From contig OZ022261.1 of NCBI GenBank assembly GCA_963978905.1, positions 35,200,102 through 35,264,101 of the forward strand: DNA of 64,000 nucleotides, written 5' to 3'. Shown in pieces: positions 1-12,800 of this stretch; positions within the stretch are counted from its first letter, which is position 1; the number at the start of each line of letters is the position of its first letter. A program made the translations under genes and the position numbers. The notes beneath the pieces are model-generated. The model saw nothing but the letters and a program-made list of their open reading frames with translations, was not told the DNA's origin and made no database searches. This stretch comes from Trichostrongylus colubriformis. Its lineage: Eukaryota > Nematoda > Chromadorea > Rhabditida > Trichostrongylidae.

Positions 1-3000
1 CGGCCTCACCGTGCGTGACAGGCTGTCATGCGTGGTGACGCACCTTACGCGTCGCGTTGAGCCCAAGTGAGTGTCCTGTTGCACACTTTTTACACAACTC
101 AGCTATATATGAGGCACCTATAGGTCCGAATCTACCCTCAACCTATCACGCTTTACAGAAATAGAATAATCATAAATCTCGAAAGCTACTGTACAACCCC
201 CGACATCTGTGCAACATTTTCTGCATTTTATGCATTTTCTTTGTGAATACATTCTCATGTACGTGGTATTAAAACAAGCAATCGATCATTACCAACGTAA
301 TCCTCGTTCATCTTTGTCAGGTGTTGTTTCGTATTTATGCATTGCAAATTTTCCGGTTCATTTCCTCTCAATCTTGTGCTCCACTGGGCCCCTCCTATTC
401 ACAAAAAAATGCTGACTTCCCAATGATTAACGGTTTCCCAGAAAACAATTCGTCGTTTCAAAGCAAATTGCTTCTTCATGAATTTTCCGGATATATCGTG
501 TCCTCATTTTCAAGTATGAAACTCCTTCCTGTGGTGAGCAGTGTGATCCATGCAGACCACTATGGTTATAGTAGCTTGCTCCCAGTAATGAGCCCATATG
601 CATCATTGCAAATTCAATTATTATCGCTCCTTAGACTCTGCATTCTGCAGGAGAAGCTCGGTCTTAGATTCATCTGAGCTATCACTGCGCATGGAAAGAT
701 AAGGTGTCATAAGTTCATTTATTATTCATCTCTCAGCTTCAATTTCCACTCACAAGCTTGACACCGCCTAAGCAGCTCTAGAGAGATGAAAGGTCTATTG
801 GTCCCATAAGGTTTGCTTCATCAAAGTAGAGCTCTGCCTTTCGAAGTCTCACCGGATTAGTGTATCTCTAAGAACTGCTGAACCTTAGTGCCGATAGAAT
901 TCGACTGCTGAAATCAACTAACCGCCACCACGAAGCTACGTTAGAGAATCGATTGTGATCTGCAGATACAATGAAATTTGCGGTTTTTTTTTTGACGCTT
1001 CCGAGTTTTTAACTACATTAGGTAAGTGAAGCTACAGTAGATGAGACAACAGAGGTTTGCTTACAAGTTGCCGATGTAACTGCCTTGGACTATGGGCGAT
1101 GGAAGACCCTCACTGCAGCTACTTGGCATCGACATTGCACATCATCCAACAGACTGATCAATTACTCAGTGCGTGCTGAAGTAAAAAAAACAGAAATTCA
1201 GTAAAAAAAAAAGGTCGCAGGGGATCGGCAAAAAGTGGGATCAATGTGGCTCAGGGGGGGGGGGGGGACGTTGACGTGCCAGCAGCATTGTTATTGCAGT
1301 TGGGCGTGTCCTCTGGCAGTCTGGGCTCTCCCAAATTTGCCTTAGCCTTATCAGGGGAGAAGCTTGAAGCGTCGTCAGCAATCTTTCAAGGCGTGCAGGC
1401 AGCCCGCGTTTCTCAGCCTTCAGCTGCCCCCCCTCCCCCCTCCAAGCACATTGATCTAAGAATGGGTGATTTCTCAAATTTAGATAATAGTTGGCAAAAT
1501 ATCCCAGAATGGCTTGAACATAATCGCTCTTATCAGAGTACGCCATGCACACGTTTGCAGGGCAGGGCAGGTTATGGATGTGCACGAGTGAACAAAATTA
1601 TCGCTAACTTTGTCAGGACTGGTTCCATTGATTGCTTTCTTTGTTGCATGCGATTGGACCAGGAATAAATGAAAAAAGGATAATATTCCTTTCGTCACGA
1701 GCTACGTACTCTACTTCTATTCAGAAATCAGAATGCATTGTGGCCTATGCAATGACTTGCAGGATAAGTGATGCACAAGTCGCTGTTTTTATAGTTCCAA
1801 AATGGTCTAGACTCAATTAGCCGTCCCAGGAGGAATGAATGGCTTGATTGGTCTGAACGCGTGATACCACATTGTTCTTCGGACCATCTGAGTGGTACTT
1901 ACTTCACTTTCCACTGCACTATATCCCTCTGTAAATCGTAACTGCTACAACAGATTATCTTGGCCTATCTTTCGAGGTCAGTTTCAACCATGGGTATGCA
2001 TTTCATCATTATGGGACTTGAAAACGCTGGGTTCCAGTGACCAAACAATTTTGTGGTTATTTTAATTTTCAGCTCTAGTCAATCAAGTACTTTTCCTATA
2101 CAAGTAAATAATAAAAGGACATAAATTCAATCCCAATTGAAGGTAACACCGTGATAAGACTTCCATTTGTAGCAGGTCTCTTACTGATATGTAGAACAAG
2201 CTCTTTGTCACAGCAGCTGTCTGTTCAGGGCTCATTATATGCTAGTATTGCAGTTTCTGGGAAGAAAAGTGAAATTCAGAAGAATCCAGCTAAAAAAAAA
2301 CGAGTCAGCCAGCGTCGGATAGCATTCCATTTTCCATTTTACTTCGTTGCAACCATGTTCGCTAGAAGTCGGAAACTTTGGAATGTGAAGTGGACTAAGT
2401 GAGTCATCTTTCCTCTCAACCCATTCGTTCTTAGCTCGTTGTTACTTTCGCGGCGTTTTTGATTCCTTCACCTGGAGTACCTCACATAGAAGTGGCTACG
2501 ATGCTTTCACGCGGCAGGGTGTGCGTCAGGACTATCGAACTAGGTCACTCGGCTCCGTATGCAGGTGCCGTGTAATCTCTTTGGTACCCGAGCAACACGG
2601 CACCTGAGCTCGAACGCATCTCATCAAAAACCATACCACGCTCTACGAAATCCTGACGTGAGGGTACACACCCGAATCATTTCTACCCTACTTAATTCAT
2701 ATCCCCATATACACATGGCACTCCCCTTTTCACTTCAACCGCAGGGATGACCGTCGATAGAGCGCTGCAGGAAGCTTCAGCTTCTCGTCCGATAGTGACT
2801 GGGAATAAATTCACTCTTTGCCTCATTGTTCGTAAGCAGAAATTGCATGGGGCATTAGGAATTTGTGCTGTTTCCCAAACTTGGCTTATTTTTTCTCTCG
2901 CGTGCGCTGTACTCTGTTTCCTTTTTCGGAGCAATTTCTTGAGTTCCGTTTTTCCGCATGTCCTGGGAGCTTTGATTTAGCGTACGATGTGCCATAGTAC

Positions 3001-4670
3001 GTAGTTCAATGTTTGATAATTGATTATTCAGCAGAATTCTTCCCTTTCAACCATAGCTTTCATGTGCAATGGTAATATTGTAAAAAAAAGAATAGATTTT
3101 GGAGATATCCAACTGTTGGACGTAGGCTCTGGAAAGCGTATCCTCTCCCCTTCTTTGTTCGTCAGCTGACGACAGACAAAGAGGCTTTCCTCGTTAAGTC
3201 ATCCCATCTACATCAATTTAGTCGCCAACTCGGACATCTGCTCCTCGTCATCCTTTTTTTTTCATGAGGGACTCAGCGTCTTTTTAGGTTCACACGCAGT
3301 ACATAGTAATTCCTTAATTCCCATGGGTAGAGGTAATGCAGTGTCGAAGGACTTCAGTTCGCTCTTCATTAATTTTCTGTTTCCGTTTTCAGCTCAACAG
3401 GTTATGTTCCGCTAAGTTGCAGATAAAGCCCATTGATCATTTCGTCTCCTGAATCTATGAGTATTTGTGTTTATATGCCTGATTGAATCAATCGGAGAGC
3501 TGGAAAACAAGCAGTTTGGCAGAACTACATATTACATACGTCTCTGTGGGTGTAAATTTTGAAAACGTTTGATCAATCTTGGCTTTCCTGCGGATATCCA
3601 CCACACAAAGCACAGGAGGAACTAAAATTCTCTTGACAAATGAATCCCAAGCAATAGCGACGATATACGATGTGTCACGTTATGATTGGTTCATCATTTT
3701 CATTGACCAATCACAGTTCTACGTCATGCAATCAGTCTTCATTCTCTATGCACAGTTGACTCAAATGTATACAGGCAATCTCGAAAAATCTTCCATCAGA
3801 TAGGATAGGTTAACCATGTTGCACGTCCACCTCTTTCCGTCTTTGCATTCTCGAATAATTCTGTATAACAATACTGAATTGATACTGCATAAAGACTGTA
3901 AATGATAGTCGTACTCTGACTTCTCTATTCTTTTACAGTAGGCGATTATATTACTTGTTGTCGTCGTTTCGTACCTGAAAATCTGCGCTAAATAGTGTAA
4001 AAGCGCAAGGGTATCAATTTCACATCACAAAAACTTTGAGTCTTCGCAGGAACACTAAAAACCGAGCTTAGTTTTATTTCGGTGTTTGAAACTCAGCCTA
4101 ACAGATAGAGGCACTGGTTAGTCGATAAGAGTAATGCGGATCTAATATGACACGTGGCGGTCATACGCAACACATAGCGAGAAATCAAAGTTTTCGCAAT
4201 AGGCGGAGCTTTGCTCAGAAGGCGCCAGCCTGCCTGGTCGGAGCATTGTTATGCCGCTTCGTGCGCGGCATTCACCTCGAATCGCCATGTCGTCTTCATG
4301 TTTACATAACTCTCATTTTTTTATACATGTACTGTTCTTGAAAAGCCAATTCATAGTAGAACTCACACCTTTGAGAGTATATTCGGTAAAAGTAGAGTCA
4401 TCGTAAAAAGAACTGAACAAAATTTACGAATTTCCTAGCACGTAATAGACCCTCCTACCACACTTCTATCCCATGTTCCCGCAAGCCCTGACAACCACAC
4501 TGCCTTTAATCGAAAACAACTTGAAGACGAGATAAATCACTTGTGCTACTGGTAGCTAATCAGTTTTCGGAATGGGGTTCACTTCGTTGTCGCTGTTTTC
4601 ACAGCCTATTGACAGAAAGATGGTGATATGTAGTGGTCCTGAAAGCGGTGGAATGTGACGAGGTGTATAA
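1..4670. other. intergenic, no recognised gene
   Basis: I see no convincing exon here. The open frames are short and end at random stops, and none shows a familiar domain. The visible structures are a run of 14 G at 1254-1267 and one family A palindromic element (listed separately). An acceptor-like tract at about 3380-3391 is followed by a frame that closes quickly. Confidence 0.5.
2516..2672. repeat. palindromic element, family A
   Basis: The left end reads GGGTGTGCGTCAGGAC and the right end AAATCCTGACGTGAGGGTAC followed by ACACCC, so the two ends are inverted copies. A second hairpin (CAGGTGCCGTGT and ACACGGCACCTG) lies at the centre. The same ends recur throughout the window. There is no transposase gene, so this is a non-autonomous MITE-like unit. 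Confidence 0.6.
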
Positions 4671-4675
4671 ACCTC

Positions 4676-4980
4676 CCCTTAAAGGAATCGTCCACGGAAA
4701 AATAAGTTTTTATGTTACCCTTATATTTATGTTGTGCTTGCCTAATGTGGGCCGCATGCAAAGTTTCACTCGAAAAAAGTAAATCCGGCTAAGATACAGC
4801 CCCACAAGGTCTTGGCCGGGTGGGCGGCGCCTCCGAGCAAGTGCTCCCGTCGTCCGCCGCGGTCGATGACGCAATGTAGGAGCAGAGAGTTACGTAAACA
4901 GTCCCACTCTCCGTTTCCAACCGCGGCGGAAATACAAGGGTAACAATAAAACTAATTTTTCGTGTACGATTTCTTTAGGT
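4676..4980. repeat. palindromic element, family B
   Basis: It starts with TTAAAGGAATCGTCCACGG and ends with the diverged inverse TTTTCGTGTACGATTTCTTT. The interior (TTTATGTTGTGCTTGCC, CGCATGCAAAGTTTCAC, a GC-rich CCGCCGCGG segment) matches the copies at 21.6, 31.2 and 47.1 kb. It is about 300 bp long, shorter than the 430-bp copies, suggesting an internal deletion. It is non-coding. Confidence 0.7.
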
Positions 4981-5208
4981 GAATTCTCTGGGATGAGCCA
5001 GATTGCAGTACAGCGTCTTAGATTGTAGTATAAGCGTCAACACAACATTACTGCGTTGTTACTATCCTATAATTATCGAATAAAAAGTCCGTTAACAAGC
5101 TTCCTTGTTTTGCACATGGATTGTAACCTTTCCCCTACATTTCACTGAGGTCTTGTAGAGTAACTTGTGTGCGCATTACTATTCGATTTTGTGCTTCGCC
5201 TTCAACAG

Positions 5209-5281
5209 AGGTACCACTGAGGTGGTTCCAGATGATGCAAATGTCCTTCTGACTTCATTGCGGCTCGATCTTACTTGCCGT
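5209..5281 (+). CDS. candidate orphan exon
   Basis: This 73-nt segment follows the acceptor-like TTCGCCTTCAACAG and is followed by GTGAGC. Its frame reads GTTEVVPDDANVLLTSLRLD then LTCR. The acidic, well-balanced composition looks protein-coding rather than repeat-derived. It enters with one base of a split codon and leaves in phase 0. I could not join it to other exons and recognise no family. The frame stays open past the donor to a stop at 5342. It could be chance. Confidence 0.25.
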
Positions 5282-6959
5282 GTGAGCAAATCATCTCCAG
5301 CATCTCTACCTCCATATATGTATCTATTCTTACCCTACTGAGGACGAATTCACTTGGAGCTCTGTGAGAAGTCACTACTCCGAGCAAGTAGGACACGATT
5401 TTTGGCGATCATGGCGCCTGGTGCCCATCGCGCACGTCGCGTGCGCAAGCCGCATTGGTTCCCTCTGTGCTGTGCACGAGGGAATTAGCTATCACATGGT
5501 CCCTGTGGCTTTACCATTGATATTAGTGCCTGCAAGTTACAAAACGAAGACTAATCGAATGTTATTTGATGCATGGGATCCGAAGTGCAAAACCTACCAC
5601 AGGGATCAATTTTTGAGATGAGGTATTTCTTGAAGGAATTCTTAGTTGATAATTATACGACAATAACAAAGCTACATTGTTATGCTGACGCTTATCCTAC
5701 AATATTCAAGTTCTCATGCTTCCGTGCGTGGATTGTAACCTCTCCCATACATTTCATTGAGGGTCTCATTCGATGTGAGTTGTTATTGTTGTCACTAGTG
5801 TGTTAATCAGTAGTTTTATTCTTTCACTTCATGCGCTTCAGGCCTGTGTTCCTCAATTCCAAACAATCCCTGAGTCATCCGCTTCTCAGGCAAAATTCAT
5901 TCCCTTGACTGTGTCCCTGGGATTTCTCGTAGATGCTTGAGAAAGCTACAATCGGCTACCGTTTTGAACCGTATGATTTCAAGGAAGTGGCGGAAGTTAA
6001 CATGGCAAAACGAACGTTAATACTATTCTTTTCTTTATGCCACCCCCCCCCCTCCATTCCCATGAAAATCTTCGTTCGAAAACTCAATCTGCCTATCAGA
6101 GTTATGAAAGTTTTCCAAAAATTTCATGATGCTTGAATGCTTAGCCATACGACTGAAGTATCGCAGAAGAAGAACTTCTAAGTTTTGCAATTTTTTTTGC
6201 CTCCTTAAAATAAATTTTCCGGAGTGTTGTGTTGTTAATTTAACAATGATGTCATTTTGGCTGGTCTAGGAACAGAACCACATGACAACAATGAGATCAG
6301 GAAGGAATGCTCTTTGAATCGGGGCTAAGGATGCTCCTCAAATCTGGGCCATAAGAGTAACATGGTCTGTTTCACCTCAATATAGACGAACCGCCGTATT
6401 TCGTCAACACTTGAGGCCCCCGCCTTAAGGGTGCATTACCTGTAAGACTTGCACTTGATCACCCTTTGTGGTGAATACCGTGTTGAATTTGATCCTCGTT
6501 CCATTACCGTTTACGTTCATAGCGGCCACTATTATATAATTTGAAGGCGAGAAATCATGGCTCCGCCCATTAGGGCGTCAAACGGAACAATTATCCTCCT
6601 TCTAGTAGAGTGTTTGACGTGTTTCAATAACATGTGGTCCCTCAACTTCAACAGCATTATGCTCAGGTATGCCACGACTTGTACTGTACTACTACACATC
6701 TGCTTATTCCGATACTCAGGCCCAGAATGAGTTATGGTCTTCGATATTCAGCAGTGCGTCCTCCCATTTCACAGGGAATAAATGGTTCGACAGCTTTTCT
6801 GGAGGAAGGATTCACCTTTCTGAAACTCCTCAGTGTGCAGGTCTACGTTTTTTCGATACCGACTTTGTTCTGACCTCTGCGCTGAGGATAGAAATGGGGA
6901 GGACGACTTCACTCCCCGCTCCACCATTTCCAACAATAGTCGCTTTCGTGTAGCTTCAA

Positions 6960-7484
6960 CTGGAGTTATCTCATACTCCATAACTGAACATAAGCGTCGA
7001 ATGCAATGAGAGTCTGTGTATGCCAACTTCTTCTCGACCGTAAGCAAACGACGGCATGGGCAGACCTCATGATCGCTCAGGACGAGAAGTGAATATCATA
7101 TAAAAATTTGAGGAGGAAATAGTGCTGACTATCTGTGGACGAGAAGCCACAACTTGTTCTCAAGCGAAACCCCCATGCTGTTCCGAGCCCCCATTCACCC
7201 CAGTTACAAGGAAAGTGTTGATTGTGATGGGCTGCGCACAACACACTTCTCGAGGACGACGTCGGTGGAGGTGGAAGGTTTTGGTATCACTTGGCTATAC
7301 CCTCCATATTCACCTGACCGTAGTCCTTGTGACTACCGTGCCTTCATAACCTTGCAGTCCTACACCAAAGTGAAGGAATTAAAGAATTGTGAAGGAGTAA
7401 AGCATACAGTAGATTATTGGGACGGATCACGCCCCTTTTCTTTTCGTAAAAAATGCATTAGTGCTTTGTACAATCGATGAGGAG
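6960..7484 (+). pseudogene. mariner-type transposase relic
   Basis: The frame around 7270-7350 reads WLYPPYSPDRSPCDYRAF, the hallmark of mariner (Tc1/mariner superfamily) transposases around the third catalytic Asp. About 150 bases upstream another frame reads LSVDEKPQLVLKRNPHA, resembling the mariner block preceding the second catalytic Asp. The downstream frame (KKCISALYNR) fits the family C-terminus. Stops and frameshifts separate the blocks and no intact reading frame exists, so it is dead. The left boundary is uncertain and I did not find terminal inverted repeats. Confidence 0.6.
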
Positions 7485-8492
7485 GTGTCGTGGCTAGGAT
7501 CAAGCCACTGTCGAGGAATCCTCGACAGGGGAGTCGTATTTGGTATACAAGCACTTATATAAGCACCACCGTAGAACCCTTGCTCAAGATGCCAAACTAC
7601 AGCTCCACATTTTCATAAGGTCAGCAGTTTCAGTTTTCAGTTTCACTGTATCCCTCAAGACTGATTCGCCCACTGTTTTTTTTTTTGTAATTTGAAAGAG
7701 GGTATTCGACGTGTTGTATTATGATATGATTCGGCTTTACAGGCTCTGAAGATGGCGTTTTGCCAAAGCGTTAGCCGAATAAATATCATAACAATCTCGG
7801 AGCTCAGCACAAGCGTCTTACTGATCGTGTCTAAAATGCCTAGATTAATGAGAAGTCGGACATGGAGTACATTTACATACTTATTATTACTTTGGCCGTG
7901 TGGCAGACTCATTCATTCTGTGACGAAAGTAGTCCGAGAAAACGTTTTTGTCTATAACAGTGTCGGCTATGATTGACTGCTATGACACTGGCTGCGTTGG
8001 GAACATGGACGAAAAAAATCACGCAGCCACACCCACACCGGATACGATCACTAGGCATTCAGACCGCATTGCTGCCAGTGGCTTTCACTTTAGTTACTTC
8101 TTAACAACAATTACACTACCTTATTCATAGGTAAATAGCATCTTGCAAGGAGAGTCACAGTTTTAACTCTCATATGAATTTCTAAATCGTCAATAGGTTG
8201 TAAACTGTGTAAAAGATGATAATCTTCTGCGTTTACAGGTTGCTAAACCCGACTGAACCTTGTTCTTAATTAGCAGTCCGTGTGTCAGGACTTTTGTGTC
8301 TAATCGCTATGCCGTACTTCACCCTTATTCCAGTTTTTTTAGGAAGTCCCTATTGCCACTTGTGTGACGGAGTTGTCAATTAATCTCTCTTTCTGAAGCA
8401 CTGTGGCCAGGTGCTTATTCACATATTGGATCCAGCATGCACCCCCTTACTCCTCTCACACTGTCCTTCACCCTACAAGGGATTTTGATGCT

Positions 8493-8648
8493 TACAGTCC
8501 ATTTCGGAAAACTGACGGGGCGTGCCCTACGGACTTGGATGGATGGCGAGAGTGAGAGTGTGTGGCGGGTGAGAGAGATGAGAGTTTGGTTCACGTTCAT
8601 TCAAATCCGTGGGACATGCCCCGTCTGTTTTTCCGAAATGGAGTGTAC
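8493..8648. repeat. palindromic element, family D
   Basis: The left end TTACAGTCCATTTCGGAAAA and the right end TTTTTCCGAAATGGAGTGTA are inverted copies, followed inward by ACGGGGCGTGCCCTACGG and its partner CCGTGGGACATGCCCCGT. The centre holds a GAGAGTGAGAGTGTG tract. It is related to the element at 51958-52100. Confidence 0.7.
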
Positions 8649-8837
8649 TTAATTTTTTCCTAACACTTGTGTGAGGCTCCAAAATTTTAATTCAGAACAC
8701 TCAAAAGGCTGCTCGAAAGTTCAAAACATTCTCAGAGATACTTTGCTCCATTTCGAAGTTTAACACCTTCTTGGCGCGTGAAATAATATGGTATACGTGG
8801 TACACTAACGACTTAAGTGCTCTATCCGAAGTTTTTT

Positions 8838-9314
8838 GGGGCACCATTCACTCAGAGCAACCCCATCACAACGAATCTTGATGGGGTGAAGGACGATTCT
8901 CCTAGATAATTCCGGTATGGCAAGAAACTTATACTCGAGGTAATCCGACTCGTAGAACAAGAATGTGACACTCACCCGAAACCGCTTGCCGCCTGCTTCA
9001 GTGGCGCCGGCGCCAAATAGAATGAATCTGCTTGGGCAGGCGCCGGACAATTTATCCACCAGAAAGTTTGAAATTCTTGCTTTGGAGGTCAAACCCTACG
9101 GATGAGGGTGGAGCAATTTTGGTTATCCCTTTTGGTGCCGGCTTCTGTGGGGCGGGCGTCCAATGAGTGCCATATTCGAGTTCTACGGGTTGAACTACCC
9201 TCGGATACACGTTTTCAGCCAAATCGAAATATTCGCCTCTCTCTCTCTTCAAGTCGTCTCTTTAACCCTGTCAAGATTCGGTGTGGCGGCGTTGCTATGG
9301 TAAAACAGTGCCCC
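8838..9314. repeat. inverted-repeat element, family E
   Basis: The left end (GGGGCACCATTCACTCAGAG, then CAACCCCATCACAACGAATC) pairs with the right end (GGTGTGGCGGCGTTGCTATG, then GTAAAACAGTGCCCC). The arms are about 55 nt and imperfect. Roughly 370 bp lie between them with no recognisable protein. The open frames inside on both strands are short. Confidence 0.6.
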
Positions 9315-9862
9315 TATATTGTATCTCTGAGACAATTCTCTGAAATATAGGCTTCGGGCGCCATAAAGCAGCGCGACAGCCTTTTGTTGGTGGAAAAAAG
9401 CCACCAAAATCGCTCTAGAACATGCGCCTATAAGGAAAGAACGGAAGAGACGCGAGAACAGCGAGCCACACTTCTATAGCAACAAATACATAGACTGTGC
9501 TTGATTGAAAGGGAGGAGGAGGGTCCAAAACGATAAGATACTTCAGGAGGACTAAACGGTTAGAAATACTCTTTTCCGGCTTCAAAGGGAAAGAAGTCGG
9601 CTAGTTGAGGGTACTTTATAAACGAGGTTGAACCATCCTCCTCTAGGACATCGGGGAACCCCACCTTGCAGAAAAAGTAAAACTAATCCCCACAGGTTCG
9701 TATGGGAAGTCGAGCGAGCCGATCGTACAACTCTAACCTTACGCTGAAGGATTATCACCTTGTTCGCTCGATATCTCCCCAAATGAAGGAGATCTGCACT
9801 GCCAAGACGTTCTTAGAAATGCAACTTGTTTTTTGAGAACGTCTGTGGGGGTATGTACTCTT

Positions 9863-10041
9863 GAGGCCGCGTTCATACTTCTCGGTGCCGGCACCAGGGC
9901 GTAGCTGCATGTCTCTGCGTCTCCGCCTCTGCCAACCTTTTTCATTGTCTACGCCGTCTCTACATTCCCTCCGTGCCACTCTGCCTCTCTGCCTGTGAAC
10001 GCTGCCACGCACTGCCGGCGCAAGGTATGAATGCGACCCAA
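9863..10041. repeat. palindromic element, family C
   Basis: It starts GAGGCCGCGTTCATACTTCT and ends GCAAGGTATGAATGCGACC. The arms carry GGTGCCGGCACCAGGGC and CACTGCCGGCGC, joined by a TCTGCGTCTCCGCCTCTGCC tract. Further copies lie at 14.5, 29.4, 36.1 and 53.5 kb. It is non-coding. Confidence 0.65.
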
Positions 10042-10203
10042 GCTAGGATTCGCACCGCGGCGTGCAGCTTGCGATGCGATGCGTGCGAGCTAAGGACACC
10101 ATATGTATGTAGTTCGCCAATCGTTGTAGAATTGCCCTTAGCTCGCATCCGTCGCGTTGCAGGGCACAGCGATTGTAAGATCCTGATGTGACGGTGTACT
10201 CCC
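10042..10203. repeat. palindromic element, family A
   Basis: The arms are GATTCGCACCGCGGCGTGCA plus GCGATGCGTGCGAGCTAAGG, and the inverse CCCTTAGCTCGCATCCGTCG. The right end GATCCTGATGTGACGGTGTA matches the family terminus. It directly abuts the family C copy to its left. Confidence 0.6.
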
Positions 10204-11002
10204 AGGCTCCCTTCAAAGTGAGTCTCAGCTAGCCCGTAATTTCAATATTCTTCTTGCTGTTGTAGCCTTAGGCAAGCAATCGCTTGTATCATGCCGTCAC
10301 GGAGCTGTCACAAAGACGTCTAGTTGGTGTATGTCTCAACAAAGTTCAAGTGTAGCACACCGAGTTTATGGCTTAAAGGACAACATGTCGGCTATGAATC
10401 TTAACAACTGAAAGTTTAACCTACGAAGACTGACAATCAAAACGTCAGCCGTATATAATTTCGTTTGACATTCGAGTCGGCTACTGAGTAAGTGCTCCTG
10501 CGGAATGGTCACCACATAATCGCATGTCAGATGCCCCAACCGGCTGATCTTCGACGCCTCGACTAATGCGACAACGTCCCTCCCTGATTTTCGATCTTCG
10601 AGGGAGTGCGATACCTCTTAACTCGCTCCACCCCTATGTGCTGTCGAGGGAGTCCAAGAAATATTCACTCAATAGTCATAGAGTAGCTTTTAATGCTTAT
10701 TGGTCCTATTTACGTGAGTGAAAGTATCAGGTAGTAGGAGTAGCCATGCTCACCTATAGCATGAAAGTGCACACCTTCTCAATCATTGCGTGACCACTGA
10801 TGATAATCTGTGATAGTGGGTAATAGTCGTGTTTCGTGCTTCACCTTAGTGGCCGAAGGCTTTCACTAACCATCCTTTCTTCTTTCTTGTTCTTCTGCTT
10901 CATATCTGGTCACCTTCCTCTCATTTCTGCCCTCCGTGGATCACTTACTCATTCTCGCGACTCATACTAGTAGACCTTACATTTTTCAGTGCAAGACGAA
11001 TA

Positions 11003-11621
11003 AGGGAAGGACCCGAAGTCGAAGTGGTCATTCGGAATGGAATACATATTATCCGACGTATATTTCAGACGCTGATCTCGAACCTGCATTCCAAATTCGC
11101 CGACCGATTTTTTGAGCGAGTTATGGAGGGGGTTTTTTAAAAATAATACTATTACATGGTAGGTTTAAAAGCCCGTAGCACGCGAGCCAGACGTTCTCGC
11201 GCAAAACCAGTGCGGTTTTCGTGTTTAAGGGATTACCCCATAGGACATTTTTTTGAATCCAATTCGAGAATTCGACCAAATTCCTGAAAAATTCTTGGCT
11301 CACCGAGAATTTGACCGAATTCCAGGGGAATTTTTGGCCTACCCCATAGGCCTCGAAATGGCTAAGAACATGTCCCATACGGCAGTTTGGTCCCCTGAAC
11401 ACGAAAATCGCACTACTTTCGCGCGAGAACGCCTGGCTCGCGTGCTACGGGCTTCCAAACCCACAATTAAACAGCATTGTTTTTTCAAAAAATCCTCCAT
11501 AATTCCGCTCGGAGGATCGTTGTGCAAATTTGGAATGCAGATTCAAGATCAGCGTCCGAAAATACTTCGGACCATATGTATCACATTCCGAATGGCCACT
11601 TCGACTTCGGGTCCTTCCCTT
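11003..11621. mobile_element. long inverted-repeat element, family F
   Basis: The left arm begins AAGGGAAGGACCCGAAGTCG and the right arm ends CGACTTCGGGTCCTTCCCTT. The arms remain recognisably complementary for about 200 nt (for example GCATTCCAAATTCGCC against GCAAATTTGGAATGC, and AGCCCGTAGCACGCGAGCC against GGCTCGCGTGCTACGGGCT). The centre is a shorter nested hairpin around CCCCATAGG. No transposase frame is intact, so it is a foldback-like or non-autonomous DNA element. Confidence 0.7.
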
Positions 11622-11807
11622 GTAAGCACTGTCTAGGCCTTCATAGACCATTCCAAAGTCTACCAATCTAAATTCTGGACAAATTTCCGTACCGATAGCC
11701 ATGTGGCCTTACACGCAGAGCACTACCAGGTGTCCAGGAGAAAAGCCGCTCCAGTACGACCCCCCTCTACGGGGATCGAATGCGACACCCATTTTCTACC
11801 ACTACAG

Positions 11808-12053
11808 CACCGGGGATGTGTACCTTAATGTCAGGATGCCGCACTGCGGAATGTCGCAAGCGAAGCAATGCGGACGAGCTAAATTGTTGGGTCCCGAAGC
11901 GATTAGAAGTCAACTGCGTATCGCACTCCTAGCATTACGTTGTAATCGTTTTGAGACCCAACTACCGCGACGCGCATAGCTCGCACACACTGTGTCGCAC
12001 GCCGCTCGCCATCGTGCGGCATCCTGACATTAGGGTACATATCCCAGCACCGG
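11808..12053. repeat. palindromic element, family A, full copy
   Basis: The left end GATGTGTACCTTAATGTCAG pairs with the right end CTGACATTAGGGTACATATC. The inner arms show the family blocks GGACGAGCTAAA and TTGGGTCCCGAAGCGATTA, with AATCGTTTTGAGACCCAACT on the other side. Confidence 0.7.
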
Positions 12054-12474
12054 TCACTGTTGCCGGATTGTAAAGTTGCAATGTGCTTTATAGCTGTGGA
12101 ATCTTACCTGCCCGAGCAAGAAATATTTATTTTAGAATTTCTCACACGCTGGGAAAGACCTTGCTTCTCAGTTGCTTCTTGAAAGTTTACATACTCACGC
12201 CTATGACCCCCTTCCTGCCCAGTCAAATACGGTCATCCCCCCCCCCTCAAAGATTCCTCAACACCCGCTGCACTCTGCTTACAAGTGCCTTCAGCCTGTG
12301 CTCAAGAATTTTGACACGCAAAGAAAATGTTGACGAGAGTGACACCTGTTCTTACTAGTGACTTCACGAAAATAGTCGTTTTGCCTTCAAACGCGAACTA
12401 GCCGTCGTGGAGAACGAGTAGAGATGTATGAGAATTTCTTTACTGGTGGAATATTCATTGATGAATCCTTACAA

Positions 12475-12800
12475 TAGTTCAGTATAATAAGGTAATACAA
12501 GGAATATTATAGCAACGCTATAGATAGTGAAGTAATGGTATAGTATAGTATTGTATAGTAACGTTCTAGCATAGTATAGTATAGTATAGTAACGGTATAA
12601 TATAGTATAGTAGTATAGTATAGCATAGTATAGCATGGTATAGTATAGTATAGTACGGTATAGTGTAGTATACATATAGTATAGTAACAGTACAGTATAG
12701 TACGGTACAGTAAGTATAGTTCAGTACAGTACAGTATAGTATAACATAGTATATTAAAGTATATTAGGATATAGTAGTACAGTATAGTATAATATAGCAC
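12475..12800. repeat. (TATAG)n pentanucleotide array
   Basis: About 325 bp consist of imperfect TATAG/TAGTA repeats with interspersed AACGG and CAGTA variants. On the minus strand this produces long but meaningless YYTILYYTMLY-type frames. It is a simple-sequence minisatellite, not a gene. Confidence 0.9.
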
